Source: a virus. Taken from it: a stretch of 27,123 bases of DNA. The stretch is taken from the IMG/VR virus record IMGVR_UViG_3300043446_003391, positions 1-27,123 of that record; one strand, written 5' to 3'. The position numbers were made by a program, and so were the translations under genes. Shown one piece after another: positions 6,747-13,767 of this stretch (positions are counted from its first letter, which is position 1; every line of letters begins with the position of its first letter). Under the pieces are notes generated by a model, which was not told the DNA's origin, ran no database searches, and saw only the letters and a program-made list of their open reading frames with translations.

Positions 6747-7770
6747 TTATCTCACGAACGTGTCCAAACGTCCAAACACTTCACTTAACCATACTTGATA
6801 ATTGGGAATATTGTTCCACATCTTGTCCTCGGTTATAAGTTTGGAAAAATTGAACCTGTCCAGCTTTTTGACTGGACCGTCTAGTATTTCGTTGATACGG
6901 AGTTGTGAGAAACTTTGAATCTCCGTATTTTTTAATTGCATCAATGTATGGTTTCTTTCAACTATACTCTTGTTGTCCAAAATTGTTCTATAAACCTTGT
7001 ACTTGCTGTGATTGTTTTCACAGTGGTTATAGATTTCGTTCAATGTAACTTCTCTGTCTTCTGACAAAAATGGAAATGCCTTTATGATGGTTTTCAAACC
7101 AGCGCCATAAATGCCGTCGATGTTGTCCGATTCATCGCCTTCAAGAACTCTGTACCATATGAAGTTTTTACAACTGATTCCATATTCGTTCAGAATTTCA
7201 GCACACCCATAAAGTTTTTTCTTGGTAGGACTCCACACTTGAATTCGTTCATTTGTCAACTGTAGAAAATCCTTGTCGGCACTCATTATGGTTACATTGG
7301 TGTCATCTTTATAGTATTGTTGTGCAATGTAAGCAATGGTGTCGTCTGCCTCAATATGATCGATTGCCATAGTAGTGATAGGCAAACAATCAAGATAGTG
7401 TATGGATCTCATCAACTGTGCCTTGAGATTCTTTTCTTCCAAGTCGGCAGTAGAAAGATCGCTGTATGCTCTATTGAGTCGGAGTTTTGTTTTCTTGCGA
7501 TCTTTGTATTCAGGATAAATCTTACGACGTTTCATACTTCCGCCGTTTCCATCGAATACAATTACGCATCGTGATGCGTTCAACAATTTCAACGCATATC
7601 CTACGCTTTTGAGAAATCCGGAGATGCCGCCGGTATGAAGACCATCGTCGTTCATCGACGGCACCACTGAGTATGCTCGGATAAAAGTATTGACGCTAGA
7701 GGCCGTCAACCAACAGAATATTACTATTTACGAGTCTATTCAATTCTGTTGTGACGGCCTCTCCTTTCAT
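6747..7770 (-). CDS. 5'-3' exonuclease (T4 RNase H / FEN family), split by a +1 frame change near codon 24
   Basis: The main body (6747-7697 in one frame) is a FEN-like 5'-3' exonuclease that removes RNA primers and flaps during lagging-strand synthesis. It shows VIVFDGNGGSMKRR, IEADDTIAYIA, MSADKDFLQ and EGDESDNIDGIYGAG, which carry the acidic metal ligands and the H3TH-like DNA-binding loop. The only start in this frame is a weak TTG at 7709, and that form would lack the first catalytic Asp. In the other frame, an ATG at 7770 gives MKGEAVTTELNRL...NILLVDGL and then TAG (7696-7698). VDGL is exactly the missing N-terminal motif, expected to continue as NTFIR, which is found just past the stop. 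A +1 shift or a 7-base bypass at CTC-TAG would restore the enzyme. Alternatively the gene is broken, or a sequencing error is present. Confidence 0.85.
7698..7762 (-). other. 20-bp hairpin ending at the in-frame TAG of the exonuclease gene
   Basis: Arms AGAGGCCGTCA (7698-7708) with TGACGGCCTCT (7752-7762), and CAACAGAAT (7711-7719) with ATTCTGTTG (7743-7751), pair perfectly, with only a 2-base bulge (7709-7710) and a 23-base loop. The hairpin spans codons 3-24 of the N-terminal frame. The TAG stop overlaps its 3' foot. See the recoding finding. Confidence 0.85.
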
Positions 7771-7777
7771 GTTTTCG

Positions 7778-7802
7778 AAAAGAGAAAATAGTCTTCTCTT
7801 TT
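7778..7802 (-). terminator. Hairpin at the end of the homing endonuclease gene (possible weak terminator)
   Basis: A perfect 9-bp stem, AAAAGAGAA (7778-7786) with TTCTCTTTT (7794-7802), and a 7-base loop begin at the endonuclease stop codon. They end 8 bases before the exonuclease ATG. The 3' arm is T-rich, but little U-tract follows, so termination would be weak. It may also control exonuclease translation. Confidence 0.45.
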
Positions 7803-8737
7803 CATTTTCGTTTATGTTTGTCATTTAATATATCTTCTATAAATTGTTTTTTATTATCGCATCTTTCCCAATCAAACTGCCAAATAGTTTCTGCACGATA
7901 TCCTTTTTGGATTGCTGTTTCAATTTTTAATTGATCTTTTTCCCAAATTTTAGATGATTCTTTGTCATTATAAAACCTTGGATCTCTATGCCAATATGTA
8001 CCATTGAATTCTATTATCAAATTTTTTTCAAATACATATACGTCATATGGTTTTCCATTGATGATATATTCATCTTTGACGGTATATCCAGCGTTTGTAA
8101 TAATATCGATTATCTCACTATGTCCTTTAGATTTATAAATTGGTTTATGAACGCCATTTATCCATTGTTGTTTTGTAATTTCAGAAAGTTTACTTTTTGT
8201 CTCATCTGAGTGAGTGAAATTGATTCTAGTTTTGGATTTCTTCTTCCTAAGTTTTAGTTTATGTGATTCACTTAACGGTTTATCTTTCAGTGACAATCGT
8301 ATTTTATTTATAGTTGTTTGAGAATGATGATATCCTCGTCTGCTTTCTTTGCGCTTTAATTTTGAGGCTTCTGATTGACTGTGCGGAAGACAGTATTTTA
8401 TCATCGATTCTCTAGATTTAGATTTTGCTAATTCATTGTTTTTCCAATAACGATTAACTCCATCTATCATTTTTTGTCTACGATCTTCCGATATGTAGTA
8501 ACTTTCTAATGATCTGTTTTTGTGAGCATTTTTTGCGGTCCTATGACGTGATATTGAGTTTATCACATCTTTTCCATAAATGTCATATAAAATTGACCTT
8601 ATTTTTTGTGCAGTTTTACTTCCGATACATTTAATTCTAAAAATAGAATTTAGCCCACAATACGTTTCATTTTTTATAAATTCTTCATAGATTTCATTTG
8701 CTAAAAGATTAAGCTTTTCCGCTTTGCTTGTATTCAT
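7802..8737 (-). CDS. Free-standing homing endonuclease, NUMOD3-like repeats plus Vsr/PD-(D/E)xK-type nuclease
   Basis: A 311-residue protein. Residues ~138-190 contain repeated NUMOD3-like DNA-binding motifs (HSQTTINKIRLSL, LSESHKLKL, HSDETKSKLSE), typical of phage homing endonucleases. Residues ~217-290 form a nuclease fold of the Vsr/DUF559-like type: PYDVYVF (Asp232), LIIEFNGTYWH (Glu243, His250), a Lys-rich helix, then GYRAETIWQFDWE. Related Vsr-like (EDxHD) enzymes include I-Bth0305I, which lies in a phage recA intron. Here too the gene directly follows the recA/uvsX gene. The N-terminal ~115 residues are basic and unassigned. The gene is visibly more AT-rich than its neighbours, lacks a Shine-Dalgarno site and is flanked by hairpins, all consistent with recent insertion. 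It probably cuts alleles lacking it and spreads by repair. Confidence 0.85.
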   Translation of the reverse strand: MNTSKAEKLNLLANEIYEEFIKNETYCGLNSIFRIKCIGSKTAQKIRSILYDIYGKDVINSISRHRTAKNAHKNRSLESYYISEDRRQKMIDGVNRYWKNNELAKSKSRESMIKYCLPHSQSEASKLKRKESRRGYHHSQTTINKIRLSLKDKPLSESHKLKLRKKKSKTRINFTHSDETKSKLSEITKQQWINGVHKPIYKSKGHSEIIDIITNAGYTVKDEYIINGKPYDVYVFEKNLIIEFNGTYWHRDPRFYNDKESSKIWEKDQLKIETAIQKGYRAETIWQFDWERCDNKKQFIEDILNDKHKRK

Positions 8738-8787
8738 GTCAATAAATATAAGACAAAGCGGAAAAGCATCTAATGAACCTAATTTTA

Positions 8788-9987
8788 TTATTCCTCGCCA
8801 CTTCCAGTATCACCTTCATCTTCCGATTCGTCAAGTTCTACATCTTCACGAATTTCACTGTCAGGTGATTTATATGCCATAACAGTTGATTCGACGATCT
8901 TCTGATACAGTTCCTCTCGGAGTTCTGCATCTGCCTTAACGTCTTTAGCAAATGTTTTAGCATCAATCTTAACAACTTCACCATTGTTTCGAGTGTAGTT
9001 GTATGGACTCTTTGCGCCAGAAATGTGTGAATATTTCTTCAACACTTCAATCCAGTTACCGTAGTTGTCTACGCCACTATCATAGTAAATGTTAAAGTCA
9101 GTATATCTCATAGGAGGTCCAAGACGATTTTTAACTACAACCGCTCTGGTCTTTACACCGATATGAACTGGATCACCATTTTGTGTGACCTTCAACGCAC
9201 CCATTCCCTTCAAACGAAGACGAACAGAAGCGTGGAATTGTAGAGCCTTACCTCCGCTAGTGATGTACTTGTCTCCAAACATTGCTGCTTGAAGATTGAC
9301 ACGTAGTTGGTTTGTGAAGATCAAAGCGATACGTTGTTTACCAATCATATCGTTAATCTTTCTCATAGCCTTGGAAATAATAATGGCCTTACCAGTAGCA
9401 AAACCATCCTTACCGTGATCGCTTTCCAATTCTGCCTTCGTAGATGCAGCTGCAACGCTGTCAACTACAATCGTAACAAGACGATCTTTATTTGATTTAC
9501 GAACGTGGGCGACGATTCCTTCGATCTTCTCAAAGATGTCTTCCACCGTTTGTGAAGCGATATACAACATTTGTTTGGTGTTAACACCAATTGCAGTCAA
9601 AAAGTCTTGAGATACGGACTGTTCAGTGTCAATAAACACTGCTACTCCGCCTTTCTTTTGTGTTTCTGCCAACAAGTGTGCCGACAACAAACTCTTACCG
9701 GATGCTTCCAATCCAGTGATTTCGGTGATACGTCCCACCGGAATTCCACCATGAGGACGATTTGATATTGCAAGATCAAGCAAGTCTGATCCTGTGCTAA
9801 TCCAGTCGGTGATTACCGATGGATCTTCTTTGTCATCCAAGAAAAATGCAGTCTTACCGCTGTCTTTGTTTGCTTTGTTAAGCATATCTGCCAAAGATTC
9901 GGTAAGTTCATCTCTCTTGGTTTCAACTTCATGAGTTACATGAGTCGATAGTTTCTTCTTTTTTGGTGTATCTTTATTTTCGGACAT
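8788..9987 (-). CDS. uvsX: UvsX/RecA-like recombinase
   Basis: A 399-residue strand-exchange ATPase that would coat ssDNA after gp32-like protein and drive recombination-dependent replication and repair. Walker A is at 92-99 (GLEASGKS), the catalytic-Glu segment is FIDTEQS, and Walker B is VTIVVDSVAA (Asp176). ALIFTNQLR and the L2 region SGGKALQFHASVRLRL resemble bacterial RecA closely. Residues 1-50 are a charged helical extension. The C-terminus is strongly acidic (DVELDESEDEGDTGSGEE), as in RecA and UvsX, where it tunes DNA binding. It is preceded by a terminator after the ssDNA-binding gene, so it may depend on read-through or its own promoter. The homing endonuclease follows 50 bases downstream. 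Confidence 0.95.
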   Translation of the reverse strand: MSENKDTPKKKKLSTHVTHEVETKRDELTESLADMLNKANKDSGKTAFFLDDKEDPSVITDWISTGSDLLDLAISNRPHGGIPVGRITEITGLEASGKSLLSAHLLAETQKKGGVAVFIDTEQSVSQDFLTAIGVNTKQMLYIASQTVEDIFEKIEGIVAHVRKSNKDRLVTIVVDSVAAASTKAELESDHGKDGFATGKAIIISKAMRKINDMIGKQRIALIFTNQLRVNLQAAMFGDKYITSGGKALQFHASVRLRLKGMGALKVTQNGDPVHIGVKTRAVVVKNRLGPPMRYTDFNIYYDSGVDNYGNWIEVLKKYSHISGAKSPYNYTRNNGEVVKIDAKTFAKDVKADAELREELYQKIVESTVMAYKSPDSEIREDVELDESEDEGDTGSGEE

Positions 9988-10002
9988 AACTTTTTAAATA
10001 GA

Positions 10003-10038
10003 AAGAGAGATGGCACACCTAAATGCGCCATCTCTCTT
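10003..10038 (-). terminator. Intrinsic terminator between the ssDNA-binding and uvsX genes
   Basis: A 12-bp perfect stem (AAGAGAGATGGC 10003-10014 with GCCATCTCTCTT 10027-10038) has a 12-base loop. On the minus strand the stem ends in TTTCTATTT, a moderate U-rich tract. It starts 11 bases after the gp32-like stop and ends 15 bases before uvsX. It may be partial, setting a higher level of the binding protein than of UvsX. Confidence 0.8.
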
Positions 10039-10049
10039 AAATAGGTTGA

Positions 10050-10934
10050 TTAACTGTTGAACAGATTATCAAATGCCTTGGTAAGGTCATCAGTGTTAGC
10101 CTGTGAAGCAACAGCAGATGGAGATTTACCACTGGTCTTTGGAGCTGCCGGAGCAGCGGCTGGAGCAGCGGCTGGAGCAGATGTTTGAACCGATGAGGCA
10201 ACAACTTCGTCCAATGGAGATGGATCACTGGTTTCAACAGCGGTTTCATCACCCGGATTAAGCCATGCAGTCATAGCGTTCTTGAGTTCCTCATAGGTAG
10301 GCTCTGGGAACAGATCCATAATATTGACCTGATTCTTGATCGCCTCAATGAGGGTAGAATTGGTAGGATCAACAGCAGGGGTGCTCTTAGGCTTCACACG
10401 AATTGTAGTTTCGGGGAAGTTCTTTCCGCTCTTTTCAGCGGTGGTAAAGATGACCGTAATGTCCTTACCATTAACAAGTTCCGTAATATCACCGTAGTCA
10501 GGGTCAGCCATGACGGACAGGATATCTTGATAGACTTGCTTGCCGAATCCCCAGAAACGAACACCGAGTTCCTCTTCACCACGGACGATGACAGGCACAA
10601 AGGTACGCATCTTGGGTTCCATGTCCTTACCACGTCGCCAATCTTCCTTGGAACCATTCTTCTTGAGTCTATTGCTAAATTCAACAATTGGATCGGGACG
10701 ATGAAACGTGTCAGGAGACAAATAAGTCTTGCTTACGGGATTGCCAGAAGAATCCTTACCACCGATTCCATAATGGAACTTGAGTTCAATAAATGGATTG
10801 TCAGGTTGGTACTTGTAGGGAACGATTCGAATAACTTGTTCACCAGCCTTAGGCTTCCAAAGAAGTTGAGTCTGGTTGTTTTTGCTTGTCAGAGAAGACA
10901 AACGATTCTTGAGTTTTGATAGATCTACTGCCAT
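10050..10934 (-). CDS. Single-stranded DNA-binding protein, T4 gp32-like
   Basis: A 294-residue protein with the gp32 layout. It has a short basic N-terminus for cooperative binding (MAVDLSKLKNRLSSLTSK), an OB-fold core (VIRIVPYKYQPDNPFIELKFHYGIGG ... VPVIVRGEEELGVRFWGFG ... DITELVNGKDITVIF), an Ala/Pro linker (about 243-270) and an acidic or aromatic end (NTDDLTKAFDNLF) that would bind replication partners. T4 gp32 has a His/Cys zinc site. Here the corresponding stretch has no cysteine at all, so zinc binding is absent. It protects ssDNA at forks and loads the recombinase. Its strong promoter upstream and terminator downstream suggest independent, abundant expression. The start context GAAAAATTATGGC lacks a Shine-Dalgarno site. 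Confidence 0.88.
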   Translation of the reverse strand: MAVDLSKLKNRLSSLTSKNNQTQLLWKPKAGEQVIRIVPYKYQPDNPFIELKFHYGIGGKDSSGNPVSKTYLSPDTFHRPDPIVEFSNRLKKNGSKEDWRRGKDMEPKMRTFVPVIVRGEEELGVRFWGFGKQVYQDILSVMADPDYGDITELVNGKDITVIFTTAEKSGKNFPETTIRVKPKSTPAVDPTNSTLIEAIKNQVNIMDLFPEPTYEELKNAMTAWLNPGDETAVETSDPSPLDEVVASSVQTSAPAAAPAAAPAAPKTSGKSPSAVASQANTDDLTKAFDNLFNS

Positions 10935-11018
10935 AATTTTTCATTTAGTAAGTGTTAAGTAGTAATTAGTTTATATCTCTTCCACTCGAAAGAGACGGTG
11001 TAACTTATTACTCTCATA

Positions 11019-11047
11019 ACTATAGTACGAGAGTATGAAAGCGTCAA
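11019..11047 (-). promoter_or_regulatory. Sigma70-like promoter for the ssDNA-binding gene, with overlapping inverted repeat
   Basis: On the minus strand, TTGACG (11047-11042) and TATAGT (11024-11019) are separated by exactly 17 bases, each 5/6 to the bacterial consensus. A 7-bp inverted repeat, TACTCTC/GAGAGTA (11009-11015 and 11029-11035), straddles the -10 box and could be an operator or a transcript hairpin. It lies in the 109-base gap before the gp32-like gene and would give a leader of about 80 bases. Confidence 0.75.
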
Positions 11048-11433
11048 CTTATTATAGTGAAGATTTTCAGTGGAATGATTTTGACTGAAATCTCATTTGT
11101 TATAATCAAAGAGTTCTTATATAGATCCCAATTTAGTTGAAAACTTTTATCAAAAACGCCATTGTTTTCCTCAGCAATCAATCGATTCATAGCGTTGAGA
11201 GTATACAAAGTGTTTGTCTGTTTCTTTCTATGAATAGAAATGGTACTTCCCAATTTGTTGGTATTGTAAGACAGTGTGATGTTATAAGTTATAAACAATT
11301 CATCTTCGTTCTTTTCGTTTGAAAATATGAACAGCCGATTGTTCGACAAAACATACAGTTGTTTGATAGAAGCAACAATGTTTCTATAATCGTTTTTTGT
11401 AGAAAAGGTACAAAGAAGTTGGGTGTCTTTCAT
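11044..11433 (-). CDS. Hypothetical protein, translationally coupled to the upstream gene
   Basis: About 129 residues from the ATG at 11433, which overlaps the upstream stop codon as ATGA. A longer frame reaching 11478 would overlap that gene further and adds 15 unlikely residues. The sequence (MKDTQLLCTFSTKNDY..., then alternating hydrophobic residues such as LFIFSNEK, LFITYNITL, SLIITNEISVKIIPL) predicts a compact beta-rich fold. No motifs identify an activity. Its position between a conserved unknown gene and the ssDNA-binding gene, with coupling, suggests it acts with the 221-residue partner. Its last codons overlap the -35 box of the ssDNA-binding gene promoter. Confidence 0.7.
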   Translation of the reverse strand: MKDTQLLCTFSTKNDYRNIVASIKQLYVLSNNRLFIFSNEKNEDELFITYNITLSYNTNKLGSTISIHRKKQTNTLYTLNAMNRLIAEENNGVFDKSFQLNWDLYKNSLIITNEISVKIIPLKIFTIIS

Positions 11434-12095
11434 TGGGATGATAATATTTTCTTCTGTTTGCTGTCGATGCAATACCATTCGTAACCTTTGAAATTTCCAT
11501 CACCGTCATACCACGCAGACTTTTCGGATTTGATCCATCCGTGTTTGTTTGCTTCTTCCAGTGTAAATTCCGTTGCAAGAATCTTTTGAACATCCACAGC
11601 ATCCTTTTTGATTTGTTCAGGTGGTCTTGTACGTAGATTATCAACCTTTGCTGGTTCAGTTGGTGTGGTTGGCGTGGATGGTGCTGTTGGTGTTTGTGTT
11701 GCAACCGACTGTGCAGATGCAGGTTCCACTTGTGGAACGGGTTCTGTTACAGGTTGAGCTGGATCTGGTTGATCTCCGAAATCCAAGTTGGATTGACCTT
11801 TTGTTGGATCTTCTTCAAAATGAGTTCCACGTTTGATTGCAGCTGCTTTGTATTCTGGGGTTGGAAATGTCACCAAAATACCCTTTCTGTTGTATGCTTG
11901 ACGTTCTGGGTATTTTCCTTCGATAACCTTGTTTGCCATCTCAATAGACTCTTCTCCGGAAAATCCAAACTCTTCAAGTTTTTCACGAAGAATGTGCAAG
12001 TGTTCGTTGTTGAACATATCGAAAATTCCATTTTCCACACGTTCGTCCAAGCAAATGTCTGATATCAAATCGGATACGTTTCTGTACATAATCAT
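11430..12095 (-). CDS. Conserved-looking hypothetical phage protein with Pro/Thr linker
   Basis: A 221-residue protein in three parts. Residues 1-90 form a helical domain ending in EGKYPERQAYN and LVTFPTPEYKAAAIKRGTH, a sequence style I associate with uncharacterised T4-like marine phage proteins. Residues ~105-150 are a Pro/Thr/Ala-rich linker (PQVEPASAQS, TPTAPSTPTTPTEP). Residues ~160-221 form a small domain rich in Trp, Tyr and Lys (KHGWIKSEKSAWYDGDG, YEWYCIDSKQKK). The two-domain shape with a flexible linker suggests a tether or adaptor. No catalytic motif is seen. It starts 10 bases after the 536-residue gene and overlaps the next gene by ATGA. Function unknown. Confidence 0.75.
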   Translation of the reverse strand: MIMYRNVSDLISDICLDERVENGIFDMFNNEHLHILREKLEEFGFSGEESIEMANKVIEGKYPERQAYNRKGILVTFPTPEYKAAAIKRGTHFEEDPTKGQSNLDFGDQPDPAQPVTEPVPQVEPASAQSVATQTPTAPSTPTTPTEPAKVDNLRTRPPEQIKKDAVDVQKILATEFTLEEANKHGWIKSEKSAWYDGDGNFKGYEWYCIDSKQKKILSSQ

Positions 12096-12105
12096 CTTTG
12101 TTAAA

Positions 12106-13716
12106 TTATTTTGATAAGTCTATTGACCCGTCTTTTATTTTTGATCGTGGAGTAATTGCAATTCGTGTAGTCAAAAACAAATAGTGTTCGTTTCCAACAT
12201 AGAAATCGTGTTTGTCACTTATAGACTTTGTTTTTACTTCAAATGTAGGAAGGTATCTGAAAATTGGATCGCCTTCACTTTCAGGCAATGGTAGAAATGG
12301 ATTTGGATATACATTTCCCAAAGCATCTGTCTTTATGAGAAGCGCAGGTTCTGGGGTATCAGTGACGTGTTTGTCCATCAACAATGGTGTTTTGGAAAAC
12401 ATGACCACACTGCAATTTTCTCTTCCAAATGGAGCGCCATCGATTTTGAAATCCAATCCGTAAATAGACTTACCAGCGATTTCTTTGGCCTGTTTTGAAC
12501 TTGTTGATTCTAACATCTGAAGATAACCAAAGAACGGATTAGATGGGTCCGGTACATAAAGATACTTCTTGGAAGTTTTGTTTTCAAAAAGTTTGCTAAT
12601 TGCTGCTGCCGAATTTTTGATGATTGTTAGTTGTCCTTCGTTGAACAATCTATTGATTGGTTGGTTATTCAATACAACCAAATTTCCTTGTTCGTCAAAC
12701 TTGGTGGTCTTTTCGTCGATCAAAACACCACTCATATGTTTCTTCAACCCAGCCAACAATCTGTCTTCCATCGATCTCCACGTTGGATCCTTGGCTAATT
12801 GTTGAGACAAAGTTGCAATGAGACCGTAGTGTCTAACTCCGACCTTGGCCAATTCAGAAGATCCTTCAGCAGCATAGTAATCAGCAGCTTTGAATGAGAT
12901 CCAAAACGTTTCTTTGCCTTTGTCTGACAAAGCAATGTCTGCTTTTTTGGTACCGGTGATGAACTCGGCACTATCAACCTTTACATTTGAATTAAATGAT
13001 TTACCAAGGTTCTTGAAAAACAACTTAAACGAAATCTTATCCGGATTGTGTTTGTCGAAGTATTCTTTTAGGTTTGAAGCACTGATCTTGGTTTTTTCAT
13101 TTGGATCAACTGCTTGACCTATATCAATCTTGTTTTTGTGTTGTTGGTAAAATCTAAGCCACAACAATACATTCTTGAAGTTCGTCGAAATCTTTTGTCT
13201 GTCGAAAATTGTAAGTCCTTGTGGAAGATTGATTCCTGAGACCGGAAGACGACTGTCGTCTCCATACATTTTGATTTGCTTGCCGGTTTGTGTGATCTTG
13301 AACTTACCGCTGGCAGAATTTATCTTTTCTACCATTTGTCCAACTGTTAATGCAGACACCGTTGGAGGACATTTTGCAATAGGAAACTTGTCAGGCAATT
13401 CAACATTGCTGATGTCTACACTTTTGAGTTCCTCGTCGGTTGGTTTTGGAATGTCTCCCAAAATTTCATCCATGTCATCTATGTCAGATGAAGACAGATA
13501 TTTTGGATTGCTGCTGGTTGCCTCTGGAAGGTGAGGAACTATCTTGTTGATGATATCAGATGATTCTTCTAGTTTATCAAACGAAAAATGATCTTGGTAC
13601 CCTAGATTTTCTATTGCTTTGAATAGAAGATCAGCATCTACTTTCGACGCACCGCCATCTGGTGCAAGTAGAGAATATTCCAATAGAATGGCCTTTATGA
13701 TTTTTTCGCGGTTCAT
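12106..13716 (-). CDS. Large hypothetical phage protein with a possible PD-(D/E)xK-like core
   Basis: A 536-residue protein not assignable to a named family. Around residues 255-280, GTKKADIALSDKGKETFWISFK places an Asp (260) on one strand and SFK (Lys276) on the next. This is the spacing and chemistry of the D...(D/E/S)xK motif of restriction-like nucleases, in the style KADI...ISxK. The flanking Phe/Lys-rich text (KISFKLFFKNLGKSFN) and a C-terminal beta-rich half (PSNPFFGYLQML, DFKIDGAPFG, FLTTRIAITPRSK) give no further clue. It could be a nuclease-like maturation protein or a structural protein. Its start follows an inverted repeat, and its transcript continues into two small coupled genes. 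Confidence 0.75.
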   Translation of the reverse strand: MNREKIIKAILLEYSLLAPDGGASKVDADLLFKAIENLGYQDHFSFDKLEESSDIINKIVPHLPEATSSNPKYLSSSDIDDMDEILGDIPKPTDEELKSVDISNVELPDKFPIAKCPPTVSALTVGQMVEKINSASGKFKITQTGKQIKMYGDDSRLPVSGINLPQGLTIFDRQKISTNFKNVLLWLRFYQQHKNKIDIGQAVDPNEKTKISASNLKEYFDKHNPDKISFKLFFKNLGKSFNSNVKVDSAEFITGTKKADIALSDKGKETFWISFKAADYYAAEGSSELAKVGVRHYGLIATLSQQLAKDPTWRSMEDRLLAGLKKHMSGVLIDEKTTKFDEQGNLVVLNNQPINRLFNEGQLTIIKNSAAAISKLFENKTSKKYLYVPDPSNPFFGYLQMLESTSSKQAKEIAGKSIYGLDFKIDGAPFGRENCSVVMFSKTPLLMDKHVTDTPEPALLIKTDALGNVYPNPFLPLPESEGDPIFRYLPTFEVKTKSISDKHDFYVGNEHYLFLTTRIAITPRSKIKDGSIDLSK

Positions 13717-13751
13717 GACAACACAATATGTTATAAATATTGCGTGTTGTC
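13717..13751 (-). promoter_or_regulatory. Inverted repeat abutting the start codon of the 536-residue gene
   Basis: GACAACAC (13717-13724) and GTGTTGTC (13744-13751) are perfect 8-bp arms around 19 AT-rich bases that include ATATTTATAAC on the minus strand. The inner arm touches the ATG directly. A transcript hairpin here could hide the start, or the arms could be an operator. No Shine-Dalgarno site is present. Confidence 0.5.
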
Positions 13752-13767
13752 TGAAAACCCCTGTTTT

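Noticed and set aside
6747-7709. Exonuclease starting at TTG 7709 as a complete enzyme
   Set aside because: This form replaces the expected VDGL with TASS and loses the first catalytic Asp, while the correct sequence is present just upstream in another frame.
7690-8790. A group I intron holding the endonuclease inside the exonuclease gene
   Set aside because: There is no 5' exon in the 50 bases between uvsX and the endonuclease, and the missing exonuclease N-terminus lies downstream of the endonuclease, separated from the body by only a few bases. Nothing there is long enough to be an intron.
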